From: Flavonifractor sp. An100
Lineage (GTDB): Bacteria; Bacillota; Clostridia; Oscillospirales; Oscillospiraceae
Direction: 5' to 3'
NCBI RefSeq assembly: GCF_002161175.1
Contig: NZ_NFMA01000001.1
Location: forward strand, 219,702 to 283,701
Length of the DNA: 64,000 nt
Both the position numbers and the translations under genes were made by a program. The notes below the pieces were generated by a model. It saw nothing but the letters and a program-made list of their open reading frames with translations, had not been told where the DNA came from and did not search any database. This document shows, piece by piece, positions 46,301 to 52,261 of this stretch (positions are counted from its first letter, which is position 1; each line of letters opens with the position of its first letter).

Positions 46301-47412
46301 CAGTTGTCCTCCACGATGGTGTTTACCTCGTTTCGGATAGCGCTGTTGATGTAGGAAAACTTGTTGTAGCCCTCGTTCTGGTCAATTTCTCCGTCTGCGG
46401 TAAAGTCCGCAAACTGTCCGATATAGGAAAGGCCCTTGAGGGGGCTTTCCAGGACGCTGAACACAGAGGAACCAACGGGATGCTCTCGCGCATACTCCGC
46501 CCATTCCTGCTCCGCGCTGAGCCGCTGGCGGTAGTTTAGGTCAGCCGTCAGATAGTCGATATACTCATAGGCAGCTTCCGGGCTTTCCGTTGCGTAGATG
46601 TAGTTGAAAATGGCGATTTCATCATCCGTCATCTCCCCGCGCTCGCTGTTATCCAGGCCAAGCAGAGAGGCGTTGCTCTGAATGTCGGAGAGAATCTGCC
46701 GGTTTACGGCTGTTTCGTCCTTGTTGATGTAGTCGTAGTTGATGTCGGCGAAACCGGTGTTGGAGTATGTTCCGGTCCATGCGTTGAATTTTTCGGTTCC
46801 GGGCTGATAGGTGGAAACATACTTGCTCTTTTCCGCGAAGTCATCATTTTCAGCGAGAGCGGCATACTCCTTGCCTTTCAGGTAGGTCCCATAATCATCC
46901 TCGTCCTCGAACTGGGACCAGAAGTCATACTCGTTTCCAAGGCTTTCGCGGACACCGGCCAGGAAGCTATCGCCCTCGTCAAGGGCGGAGAGGATGCGGT
47001 CAACCGTTCCCTCTCCGTAGTCCGCGTCGTACATATCGCGGTATTTGGTGAAGTAGTCCCGATACTCCTGCGATTTTCTGGTGTAGCTGTCAATGCTGCG
47101 GTTCGTTTCCTCCTGGTACGAAAGGAAACTGTCGGCAGGCTGGAAGGTGTTCTCCCTGGAGGAGTAATCATCGCTCAATCGCTTGGAGAAATTGTTCAGG
47201 TTCTCCATCCACTGGTCGAAGCCGATCTCCTCGCTGCGCCACATAGCGTTACCGGACTTTTTCCTGGTCCACTCGCCGAAGTCAGAGGGGGTGTCATCCC
47301 GGAGGATGCTGGAGGACTGGGGCGCGGTAACCCGCGTCCCAGTCTGACCGGAAGCAGAGGAAGTAGAGCCGGTCTGCTGCTTTTTCTTTTTTGTCCAATC
47401 GCTAAAGCTCAT
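37399..47412 (-). CDS. Giant phage polyvalent protein (3,337 residues) with metallopeptidase and ADP-ribosyltransferase-like domains
   Basis: This is by far the largest gene. ATG 47412 follows an AGGAGG site. Visible parts in order: a tyrosine/aspartate-rich helical N-terminal 500 residues; a glycine-rich membrane-like stretch (about 530-580); a zinc-peptidase-like motif HEITH at 897-901 with a downstream glutamate-rich helix (MDEIAADF); several conserved phage polyvalent modules (about 1050-1750); an ADP-ribosyltransferase-like module at about 1825-1960 (LYHGTTAYGEITKF, GPGIYLASRQADAQRYA and KGYDGIQWN); a long arginine/glutamate coiled coil (about 2150-2350); and a C-terminal helical region with FMAEPTKTYNM and one hydrophobic helix. 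Such proteins are thought to be packaged and ejected with DNA to condition the host. Its position among tail genes fits this; activity is inferred. Confidence 0.85.
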   Translation of the reverse strand: MSFSDWTKKKKQQTGSTSSASGQTGTRVTAPQSSSILRDDTPSDFGEWTRKKSGNAMWRSEEIGFDQWMENLNNFSKRLSDDYSSRENTFQPADSFLSYQEETNRSIDSYTRKSQEYRDYFTKYRDMYDADYGEGTVDRILSALDEGDSFLAGVRESLGNEYDFWSQFEDEDDYGTYLKGKEYAALAENDDFAEKSKYVSTYQPGTEKFNAWTGTYSNTGFADINYDYINKDETAVNRQILSDIQSNASLLGLDNSERGEMTDDEIAIFNYIYATESPEAAYEYIDYLTADLNYRQRLSAEQEWAEYAREHPVGSSVFSVLESPLKGLSYIGQFADFTADGEIDQNEGYNKFSYINSAIRNEVNTIVEDNWGGVGSFAYTTGMSMGDFLFNTAITGGNSALTLGIMGTGAAADTTIAAKDRGLSDGQAFALGTIAGAAEIITEKFSLDALFKGDWEQGALKYVLRNTLTEGSEEVGSDLINLFADILISKDKSEWQMSIDAYMESGMSEDEAFWHAVTDQAETMGLDFLGGAISGGVMSGGAVGINAGLNAYTAQQTGAEFSAMGDDVVDAIIEEGLASDPSTNSYQIAQQLQQKRANGEQITNMELGRLYRANVVAIDAETEHSQNDAETVNDVPESTRTAIEMLVNGEQISGNQAARIAQNQDAVALLSRLTGTEIDTDAPLSRVKSDIRSLASRSAGVSTDTGTAVASQQDAVHTSPQTLQGRTTAEAAYDMSRVRAAASSLGENGAKALAASYDGDVNADSFYAGFAAYYEAGVSGMDMEKVRSDYASALNSAQKFAAYSAGQNDAAASLTAEREGVKYATVYGDEAGFVPNEHSTDLPDSTVRFYNTVARATGTKIQMAPATGEGGANGWYKDGTIYIAADAENSGTVVAKHEITHRLQEIAPAEYRKYRDYAVNALSERDGSSASLVERYKARYAESGVNLTTEQAMDEIAADFTEALIVDPSRFERLTQQNRSVAAKVVDAIKNFIAKVKSAFTRTGDRNAAARETFGVDLDTLEEAARLWSEALEAGYEHISSAQYLATEEGQRVELSDVNTRYSLREKDPPKKTGVAYKVFYAKGGQLYPPMVANPGGAGTPVGVWLDADIGQAAPPSKTGRMQVQAGGKGTNAAKGSLAFRPGWHLGDIPLAKQFARKNPETGVKDLFPADFVWAECEYAMDVNYQEEAMSYGYTENGKFRHSYAGLPKLPTDGYYRYRTNPNPDTVPWVITGAMKVNRILTDAETDAICLEAGVEPMKRQGGPMDEAKLAALGLTAGDVTDGTRFSMKSPVEQTDTLIALHNLTESKLLGDLRLGGFPMPSIAVTRMDIPHTNFGDITLVMDRRSIDPRANRRNVVYSADAWTPTFPQVEYAADATVERRISGRLNSLSRQIDEMFRQDLYRVSYDMEDLLNRYGGETGLVEHAMDNYGLKAAYLEERGQHIAAVTTQREADRGYNPDRADKYQAVADALGTEDPDAIGSMNLKELRERHGEALEQAFPGMTKSAFRMSGILRQVQEYFRDRGSAPIYETVTDSAATRRAVDEALDKTGYERWVRDLFSGIEGDSGIYNNKERFTPSGNRRTFQQTHYPVTLENIVKAMKGQNGGNSKNVSGFFGVKSLRAGTARRFKNIADMHSLESRLQNLTEEETKAINDALDERLIEITGELAEKSPGGAREYDYHQADTIGNILVEIADGGTYTIDSIMRKFNEEYGYRISNELAAKVRDLLFDVSQMPVNLFEAKPERAVGFDEVLAAVVPDDSSGELRSALSGRGVNVLTYKAGDDADRIAKVNSVEGARFSLKSMDSKGRELTEEQQAFFRDSKITDAEGRLLVLYHGTTAYGEITKFRRGRSGWLGPGIYLASRQADAQRYADAMGEGNGQLYELYANVTKPLVVTDGNPVPEILREAYGRDSIYKSRSAKQSNDTHIITSADIKKLQGKGYDGIQWNFGGNTEVSVFSAEQIKRVDNESPTSDPDIRWSYKGNNLLRENAALQEENAILRERVEYWKGQTRRTQRVTTDKKAVARAARELIRTYHSDLSADEIAGDLQSLYDYIASGRDGNNELTYSEARRRSDEIARKLVDAATETDGTYEQYKDLRDYVRTTALYVSEEDSRDIPDYGAWRRQRFGRMNLRKGPTNIDQVYQEMSYLWPEFFDEQRHSNPMDQLLHIAEVLDGIYSVEERNPFGAYLSEVVTDASNEIMETFFDLPQTRKTFADRQAARIDETRAKGQQRLQRLREQRDARLAELRAQNRERVQRAVQRERETRARQIDRLKTRYAERDASARERRSARELRARIIRHTKDLSAKLLRPSDKQHIPESLRKAVASVLESINLESVYTIDPETGERKKGGNGDPTKRTAAFRELRQAYSNITKEGADYTLVIDPDLMDNLNEIEAMKDTPIAEMGTAQLSTIWSTIKAVEASIRTANKMLGASRFQTISQVAEGIRNDNIMRSDRGDYRGALGKIDKLVNLDMLTPQGYFHRLGRTGDDIFRMLRSAQDRHIEIMHEAQRATKDIIGKLDVRKLERETHTFDLDGQKVTLSTAQIMSLYELMKRKQAQDHIFTGGIRPDAVRGGRGIRESRRADAVRVTVEDLAEITGKLTEEQIRIADGLQKYMGGRLAELGNQASMEVYGYQKFNEPDYFPIQVDKNQTQKDITKDAQAQTIAGRGFTKSTTPKANNAVMVGSIFDIFSSHVNDMATYAAWLSTMENVRRIRDFTYRDSEWNRTGTVKSVIERVFGRNGNSYLNKLVDDLNQGVRASGSGNFMDGIIGNYKAAAVAANLRVVLQQPTAILRALNTIDAKYLIAGSVRRGDWEKVMKYAPIARWKDWGYFDINTGRQMKDVLLGSSSAMEKIKQASMAPAGKADSFAWARLWNAVEAETKDRRPGLKPGTDAFYKAVADRFSQVIDQSQVVDGILQRSQIMRSPDALTKMSTSFMAEPTKTYNMFVNAVYDLRHATGRDARKTARKVLVRTSTALVVSFTVNAVMQSIADALRDDDKELEYWEKMLQAFTGFSGDEESFLDYWNSFWSGNLEANFNPLGYIPYAKDLVSIAQGYDVSRMDMEPITKVWEAFANMRKALIGEGKYSIAGASATMLSEVARLFGVPVANLKRDIQAAVATAAIETDNYLMQYRIDKALLNIGYQGNRSGFMDILYAASINDPEAYEFIYEDMVSSGITEEQIRNAMESRMKDDQGVESVADLEKRYLTPNQEKTYDSLYGQVSNSSVWRSANQEQKDSIEEDIYNLAVGTDAGEKLMEKIEGGSSYGISEADYLLYLAAREIVDSKNDDPEKRNGSIDQEEAEAAIDMLTGLSDEARAYLWQSTNKGWKEEKNPYR

Positions 47413-47423
47413 AGAAATCCTCC

Positions 47424-48854
47424 TTATCCGCCGTAGGTTTCGATGCAATACTCAACGTAGGCGTTCATATAGTCGGTGTAGCTGTCGTACTCCGTAACCT
47501 CGGTGCCGCCCTGCCCATACTGCTGGTAGGACGCCTTTCGTCTGGCCCACTCGGTTCTTGTCATCATTCCGGCGATGTTCCCGCTCGGAACGCCTTGTTC
47601 TTTCATATAAGCAACAGCGCTGTCTCTGTCGCTGAACGTGGGGATGCTGCCGCCTCCGCCGCGGGCGCTTTCATAAAGGGACCACAGAGTTTCCGTCTTG
47701 GCGTTGGACATATCCAGGCTAAGCAGATACTCATAGGCTTTCGTGTCATTACCAAAGCCGAGCATGGTGTCAACGATTCCAGACTGGCTGCTGCTGCCGC
47801 TGCTGCCGCCGCTGCTGCCCCCTCCGCTGCTGCCGCTGCCGGAATAGGATACCCGTGCCGCCGCCTGCGCCTTGTCATAGGCGCTCTTGAGGTTGGCAAT
47901 CTCCGCGTCCGTGTACCCAAGGGCCTTGTAGCCTGAGAAGTCGCCAGCAGCCGCAAGGGTCTGCGCCTTTTCCAGCGCGCGGTTGTACTCCTCTTCGCTC
48001 TCGTACTGCTCGCGGTTCCACGCGGTTTCATCCTCGTACCGCTTGTCCTCAATCTCGTCCCGGCCAACCTGGTAGTTCCACTCCTTGTCATACCGGCTGT
48101 CGGAGATGTCATCCCGGTAAATCCCGTAGTCGAAGTTGCGGTCGGTATTGTACTGGGTGAGGAGATCCTGATACTTGGCGTAGTCGCCCTGCTCCAGAGC
48201 CATGAGCATTTCCAGATTTGCCCGCATCTCGTTGCCCTCGTCCTGATACATGGCGTAGGCGAGCTGCCGAAGCTCCGGGATTTTGTCGGCGAGGGCTGCC
48301 ATGTAGTTGTCGTAGGTCTGCTGGCTCGCCGTCGTTGCGTAAGAGCTTGCAAGGCCGCCTGTGCGGGCGGACACCTGCCCGAGGGTGTCCTGCATCGCCC
48401 TCTGGCCGGAGCGCGTGTAGCTCTCCTTGTACTGCTGGTAGTTCGGGTCATCCTCGTAGTTGTACTCGAAGGGGTCCCGGCCAAGGATTGCTTCCGTAAG
48501 CTCGTCAATCTGGCTCTGATATTTGCTGGTATAAGAGGGTGCGCTCTCGTAGGAAAACTCCTCCCTCTTGGTGCCGGTCGGGATATACTGTGAGCCGTCT
48601 CCGCCGCCGGAATATCCGTACTGACCGCGGATTGCCTCCGCCTGCTTGTGCGCCGCGTCCATGCCCGCCTGATCTCCGGCTTTGTTGGCCTCGGCCCAAG
48701 ACTTACCGGCAGCCTCCAGAGCCGCCTTGTCCAGATCGCTCATGCCGACCATGCTGGCATAGTCGTTTCCACTGTTGTCAAGCGCTCTGTAACTGGAGCT
48801 GGTCGCCTTGATGTCCTGGGAAACCTTCTCCTCGTCGTTCTTTTTGGTTGCCAT
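47424..48854 (-). CDS. Putative ejected internal virion protein
   Basis: The 476-residue protein is rich in Y, D, E, Q and A, with long amphipathic helices (residues about 95-330), a serine/glycine linker (SGSGSSGGGSSGGSSGSSS region, about 345-370) and a compact C-terminal domain. There is no signal peptide or membrane helix. It directly precedes the giant polyvalent gene (11-base gap) and follows the tail coiled-coil gene, where podoviruses encode internal ejection proteins. No sequence family is recognised, so the role is positional inference. Confidence 0.55.
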   Translation of the reverse strand: MATKKNDEEKVSQDIKATSSSYRALDNSGNDYASMVGMSDLDKAALEAAGKSWAEANKAGDQAGMDAAHKQAEAIRGQYGYSGGGDGSQYIPTGTKREEFSYESAPSYTSKYQSQIDELTEAILGRDPFEYNYEDDPNYQQYKESYTRSGQRAMQDTLGQVSARTGGLASSYATTASQQTYDNYMAALADKIPELRQLAYAMYQDEGNEMRANLEMLMALEQGDYAKYQDLLTQYNTDRNFDYGIYRDDISDSRYDKEWNYQVGRDEIEDKRYEDETAWNREQYESEEEYNRALEKAQTLAAAGDFSGYKALGYTDAEIANLKSAYDKAQAAARVSYSGSGSSGGGSSGGSSGSSSQSGIVDTMLGFGNDTKAYEYLLSLDMSNAKTETLWSLYESARGGGGSIPTFSDRDSAVAYMKEQGVPSGNIAGMMTRTEWARRKASYQQYGQGGTEVTEYDSYTDYMNAYVEYCIETYGG

Positions 48855-48870
48855 GGTGATACCCCCTTTG

Positions 48871-49161
48871 TTATCCGATTGCCTGCTCCAGCGCCGCTAC
48901 GCGGGCCGACAGGCTGTTGTAGTTGTTCCCAAGAGATTCCACGGAGCTTTGCAGGCTGGAAACCTGTTTTTTCAAGCTCTCCACACTCGTTTTCAGAGCG
49001 GAGATGTCCGTCGTGTTTTGCTCGCTGGTTTTCTTGAGCTGCCCGAGGATATAGTCCGCGTTCTCCTGGAGGCTCCTGGTGTAGTTGCACAGGGCCTTGA
49101 CGGTCGCCGAGATGTCGTTCCGGTTGTAGGTGGGCGGTGAACCCGGCAGAATAGTAGCCAT
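48871..49161 (-). CDS. Small trimeric-type coiled-coil phage protein
   Basis: The 96-residue protein has a short N-terminal part and then nearly 60 residues of regular coiled coil (heptads around ISALKTSVESLKKQVSSLQS and onward). It lies between the beta-propeller tail protein and the ejection protein. It may be a tail needle, spike stem or assembly chaperone. No family is recognised. Confidence 0.6.
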   Translation of the reverse strand: MATILPGSPPTYNRNDISATVKALCNYTRSLQENADYILGQLKKTSEQNTTDISALKTSVESLKKQVSSLQSSVESLGNNYNSLSARVAALEQAIG

Positions 49162-49164
49162 CTA

Positions 49165-50991
49165 TCACACCTCGCTTCCTACGGTGAACTCCCGCACAAT
49201 GCTCTTGAGCAGGCAGAAGCCCTTTCCAGAGAGCCGAACGCGGAAATTGTCACATCTCGTGGGGAGGATTGGGATTTGTGCGGTCTGCGCCCGCTCATTG
49301 TGGGTGATGAACACCTGGCGGAACGGCGCTCCGTCCACACTGATTTCCACACGAAGCCAGGAACCTTGCTCCATCTCCGCCCGAAGGTACAACCGGGAGT
49401 AAATCTTCCTGCCGTGCGTGGTTTCATCCATCTGGCAGAGGGTGGCGTTCCACGGAAGCCGCCCCTCCTCCTCGTTGTCCTGCCCACACATCATCACCTT
49501 GCCGGAGTTTGCATCCAAAAAATAGAGCGTTCCGTTGAGCTGTGCGAAGTCCGCAGCATGGGTAAAGTCCTCCCGAAGCCAAATGCCCTGCGCGGTATCA
49601 AATACATAAAGTTCCCAATCTCCCGCCTCGGTCCGCATGGAGATGTAATACCTCTCTCCGTCCGTACCGGCCACAGCATCGAAGAAACGCCGCGTTCCGA
49701 AGTTCTCGCTGATAAGCTCCGGTGTTCCGCCGGTATAGGCGTAAACGCCGTTCCGCCCCTTGTAGAACAGGGTTTCGTTGATGATGACCATGCTCTTTTC
49801 GCTGCCGGACTGGAGGCCAGGAACCGTGTATGTGTAGATTTCATAGTTGGAGGGGATAGACCCGATTACTTTGTGTACGCAGTTCTCTTTCCAGAAAAGA
49901 ACCGTGGAGGAGTACGCGATGCAGCCGGTGAAAGCTCCATCCGTTCCAACGGCAACGGCGTATGCGTCCGTGGAGAGGCCGTCGTACAGCTTGAAATTCT
50001 TTGGGTCGCCGAGTGCAGATGCGTAGATCGTCGTTCCCTCCGCGCCCCAAATTCGATTGTCGCACTCACAGATGCAGGTGAGGTCCGGGACCTCTCTTGC
50101 AAGGCTCACTGTGCCATTCTCAGCTCCCGTGCCAGAGAAGATGTCCTTGTCAAAGGTAAGCGTTCTCCCGTCGAGAGAGCGGATGATGTGACTTCCGTTG
50201 TTCTCCGCGTGGGTGGTGCAGCCGGAAATCTCAATGGCGTCACCGGCGGAGAAGTATTCGTCGAAGTCAGGGTACTTGTGTAGGAGTACATCGTGCAGGA
50301 TGTAGCTGATATGATATGTCCCGTCGCTCTGCTCAGTGGAGCTTTTCACCACCATGTACTCTTTCTCGGTGTCACACTCATACTGGATGATGTCGCCAGA
50401 CTTGAGCTTCCCAGGCGTCTTTTCGCTTCCTCCGCTCATGGTAAGCGCTCCGCTGGACTTGTTCACGATCGCCCCCGTATAGGCGGTCATAGTGGTGTCA
50501 GCCCCTACGCCCGAGATGGTGGTTTCGCTTTCTGCCGCGTGGTCGATATAGCTCTGTTCCGGCACGGTGATGGTGTTCGCGGAGAAGGTGACATCTCCGG
50601 TATATCCGGGGTAGTGGGCCTCCAGGCTTCCGAACTCCTCCGCATCAGTGTCGTAGTAGACCTTATCGGGGAAAATCACAATTTTCGTGTTGATTGTGGC
50701 AAAGTGCTTCGCACCGGCAGCCACCTGTCCCACAACCTTCCCGTCGTAAAGGAAGTCCGTTCCGTCAACCACGCACAGTTTCCCTCTGGCATAGATCCCC
50801 GTGGGTGCCTCGTAACCGGCATAGGTCTTTCTACCGGCGCGCTGCGTCAGGCATGGGAAGCGTGCGGAGGAGAGGCCGAAGCTCTCAGCAAGCTCTCCGT
50901 CGCCGGTGTTCTCTCCGTAATTGACGCCGCCGAACGCGATGACCTGTCGCTTCGTCCGGTTCGCCGCCGTGGTGAAATAGGGAAGTTTCAA
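49165..50991 (-). CDS. Beta-propeller-like tail hub / DNA-stabilisation protein (P22 gp10-like, tentative)
   Basis: The protein of about 608 residues starts at TTG 50991, seven bases after GGAAGGAGG; the longer open frame upstream overlaps the preceding gene. It is strand-rich with repeated short motifs (IYARGKLCVVDGTDFLYDG, ICECDNRIWGAEGTTIYAS, RYYISMRTEAGDWELYVFD), a pattern seen in propeller-fold tail hub proteins such as P22 gp10. It follows the adaptor gene, as expected for a podovirus tail. The assignment is structural inference. Confidence 0.65.
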   Translation of the reverse strand: MKLPYFTTAANRTKRQVIAFGGVNYGENTGDGELAESFGLSSARFPCLTQRAGRKTYAGYEAPTGIYARGKLCVVDGTDFLYDGKVVGQVAAGAKHFATINTKIVIFPDKVYYDTDAEEFGSLEAHYPGYTGDVTFSANTITVPEQSYIDHAAESETTISGVGADTTMTAYTGAIVNKSSGALTMSGGSEKTPGKLKSGDIIQYECDTEKEYMVVKSSTEQSDGTYHISYILHDVLLHKYPDFDEYFSAGDAIEISGCTTHAENNGSHIIRSLDGRTLTFDKDIFSGTGAENGTVSLAREVPDLTCICECDNRIWGAEGTTIYASALGDPKNFKLYDGLSTDAYAVAVGTDGAFTGCIAYSSTVLFWKENCVHKVIGSIPSNYEIYTYTVPGLQSGSEKSMVIINETLFYKGRNGVYAYTGGTPELISENFGTRRFFDAVAGTDGERYYISMRTEAGDWELYVFDTAQGIWLREDFTHAADFAQLNGTLYFLDANSGKVMMCGQDNEEEGRLPWNATLCQMDETTHGRKIYSRLYLRAEMEQGSWLRVEISVDGAPFRQVFITHNERAQTAQIPILPTRCDNFRVRLSGKGFCLLKSIVREFTVGSEV

Positions 50992-51007
50992 GATGGGGCC
51001 TCCTTCC

Positions 51008-51496
51008 TCAGAACAGACCGCTCCAGGTTCCCGTTGTAATCGGGATGTGGGTCCTGTGGTAGTCCTTTTTGAACTCGTCCATGGCCTGATTGAAGGCCAG
51101 CGCGGAATTGTTGTAGTTCTCTCCCTCGCGGTTGTGGAAGTCAATCTGAGCCATCAGGTAGAGGGAATAGAGGTTGTCGTAAGGGGCCGGAACCAGAAGC
51201 GGCACGTCCCCGTCCTCCGGGTAGGACCGCACCAGTTTGGGCAGCTCGCTCCATCTGCACGCTTGGCAGGAGGAGCAGTCCATCCCGCTGTCATAAAAAA
51301 TTTCCGAGCTTCCGCACTCAGGGCATACGCCAACCGGCCCGTGCGCCTCCACCCCCGGCGTAAGCCGGTGCCGCAGGATGACTTCCCGGTAGATTTTCCC
51401 GTCCAGCTCAATGAGCCAACCGGCTTTCGAGCTGTCATCGTATGCGTCCGGGCGGAGCTGCCCGACCCGCTCGATGATCTCGTTGATGCTCGGCAT
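51008..51496 (-). CDS. Putative head-tail adaptor with an internal zinc-ribbon-like insert
   Basis: The 162-residue protein begins with a helical segment (MPSINEIIERVGQLRPDAYD) typical of podovirus head-completion adaptors. It has a central CX2C ... CX2CX2C cluster (CPECGSSEIF, then CSSCQAC) that could bind zinc, and ends with helices (YSLYLMAQIDFHNREGENYN). ATG 51496 is preferred over 51514. The zinc-ribbon-like insert is unusual for such adaptors. Confidence 0.6.
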   Translation of the reverse strand: MPSINEIIERVGQLRPDAYDDSSKAGWLIELDGKIYREVILRHRLTPGVEAHGPVGVCPECGSSEIFYDSGMDCSSCQACRWSELPKLVRSYPEDGDVPLLVPAPYDNLYSLYLMAQIDFHNREGENYNNSALAFNQAMDEFKKDYHRTHIPITTGTWSGLF

Positions 51497-51559
51497 ATCG
51501 CCGCCTCCTCTCAAAGAATTTGCCGGACGGCGGCATCCGCCGTCCGGCTGGTTGTTATC

Positions 51560-52261
51560 TTAGGCTGCCTGGACCCACACGCCATTGTTCTTGACGTAAA
51601 GTCCGCCGCTCTTTCCCGGAACGCTCTCAATCGTGTAGCATCCATCGCTGTCCGGGCTATCAGATACAACGATAGAAGATTTAAGATTAAAAGCGGGGCG
51701 CGGGGCGAAGTGCGCGTAGTAGACGCGGTTGCGGTCCACAGAGCCGTCGGTACGGACGTCGTACGCGCGGTCGGTGTCGGAGTACGGGGAGCGCAAGCCC
51801 CAGCGGACGGCGGTCGCCGTCTCGTCGAAATAGGCGATGCGCTTATTGTTGTCGGAGAAGTAGCTGAACTTCGTACCCTCTGTCTGCCAGCCAGAAACGC
51901 CTACCTCCGTGCAGGAGAGCGCGAACCCTTTTCGGTAGATGGTGTGCAGCGTGGAAACGCCGTTGCCCTCGGCGACCACAATAGGAACCGGAACAATGCA
52001 CTCCTGAATCTCCTTGTCCAGCATCAGGGGCCACATCAAATCGCAGAAGTTGTCCAGCAGGCAGCCGATATACCGGTTCTTATAGCCGCCGTCGTAGCTG
52101 GCCTCCCACTGTCGCTCGTTGAACGTGTCCTTGCGGAGCATGGTCACGCCGGTTCCGCTGCCGTAGTGGTCATTGTCCAGCTTGAGGAACTTCTTTGCCT
52201 GTGTGTTCTCGTCCAGCTTGACCAGACTTCCGTTTGCAAGATTGGAAAGTAACTGTCCCAT
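51560..52261 (-). CDS. DGR variable protein with DUF6273/C-type-lectin-like domain (target of the retroelement)
   Basis: The 233-residue protein carries the variable repeat at residues about 150-190 (51692-51812), within a DUF6273-type fold (RWGLRSP ... FAPRPAFNLKSS). Hypervariable residues there are Y, D, R, D, V, R, D, R, N, R, Y, A, H at positions encoded by AAC-type or similar codons in the template. It should be displayed at the virion tip or on fibres to bind host receptors. The start has an AAAGGAG site and lies 92 bases inside the end of the reverse transcriptase gene, in another frame. About 43 residues follow the variable region, so it is not at the extreme C-terminus. Confidence 0.9.
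   Translation of the reverse strand: MGQLLSNLANGSLVKLDENTQAKKFLKLDNDHYGSGTGVTMLRKDTFNERQWEASYDGGYKNRYIGCLLDNFCDLMWPLMLDKEIQECIVPVPIVVAEGNGVSTLHTIYRKGFALSCTEVGVSGWQTEGTKFSYFSDNNKRIAYFDETATAVRWGLRSPYSDTDRAYDVRTDGSVDRNRVYYAHFAPRPAFNLKSSIVVSDSPDSDGCYTIESVPGKSGGLYVKNNGVWVQAA
51692..51812 (-). repeat. DGR variable repeat (VR)
   Basis: A 121-bp copy of the template repeat inside the target gene. It is identical to TR except at 16 positions, each a template adenine on the coding strand. Its 3' end (51692-51710) is GC-only apart from AAG, as expected of an initiation-of-mutagenic-homing region; the copies diverge immediately beyond it. Confidence 0.96.
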
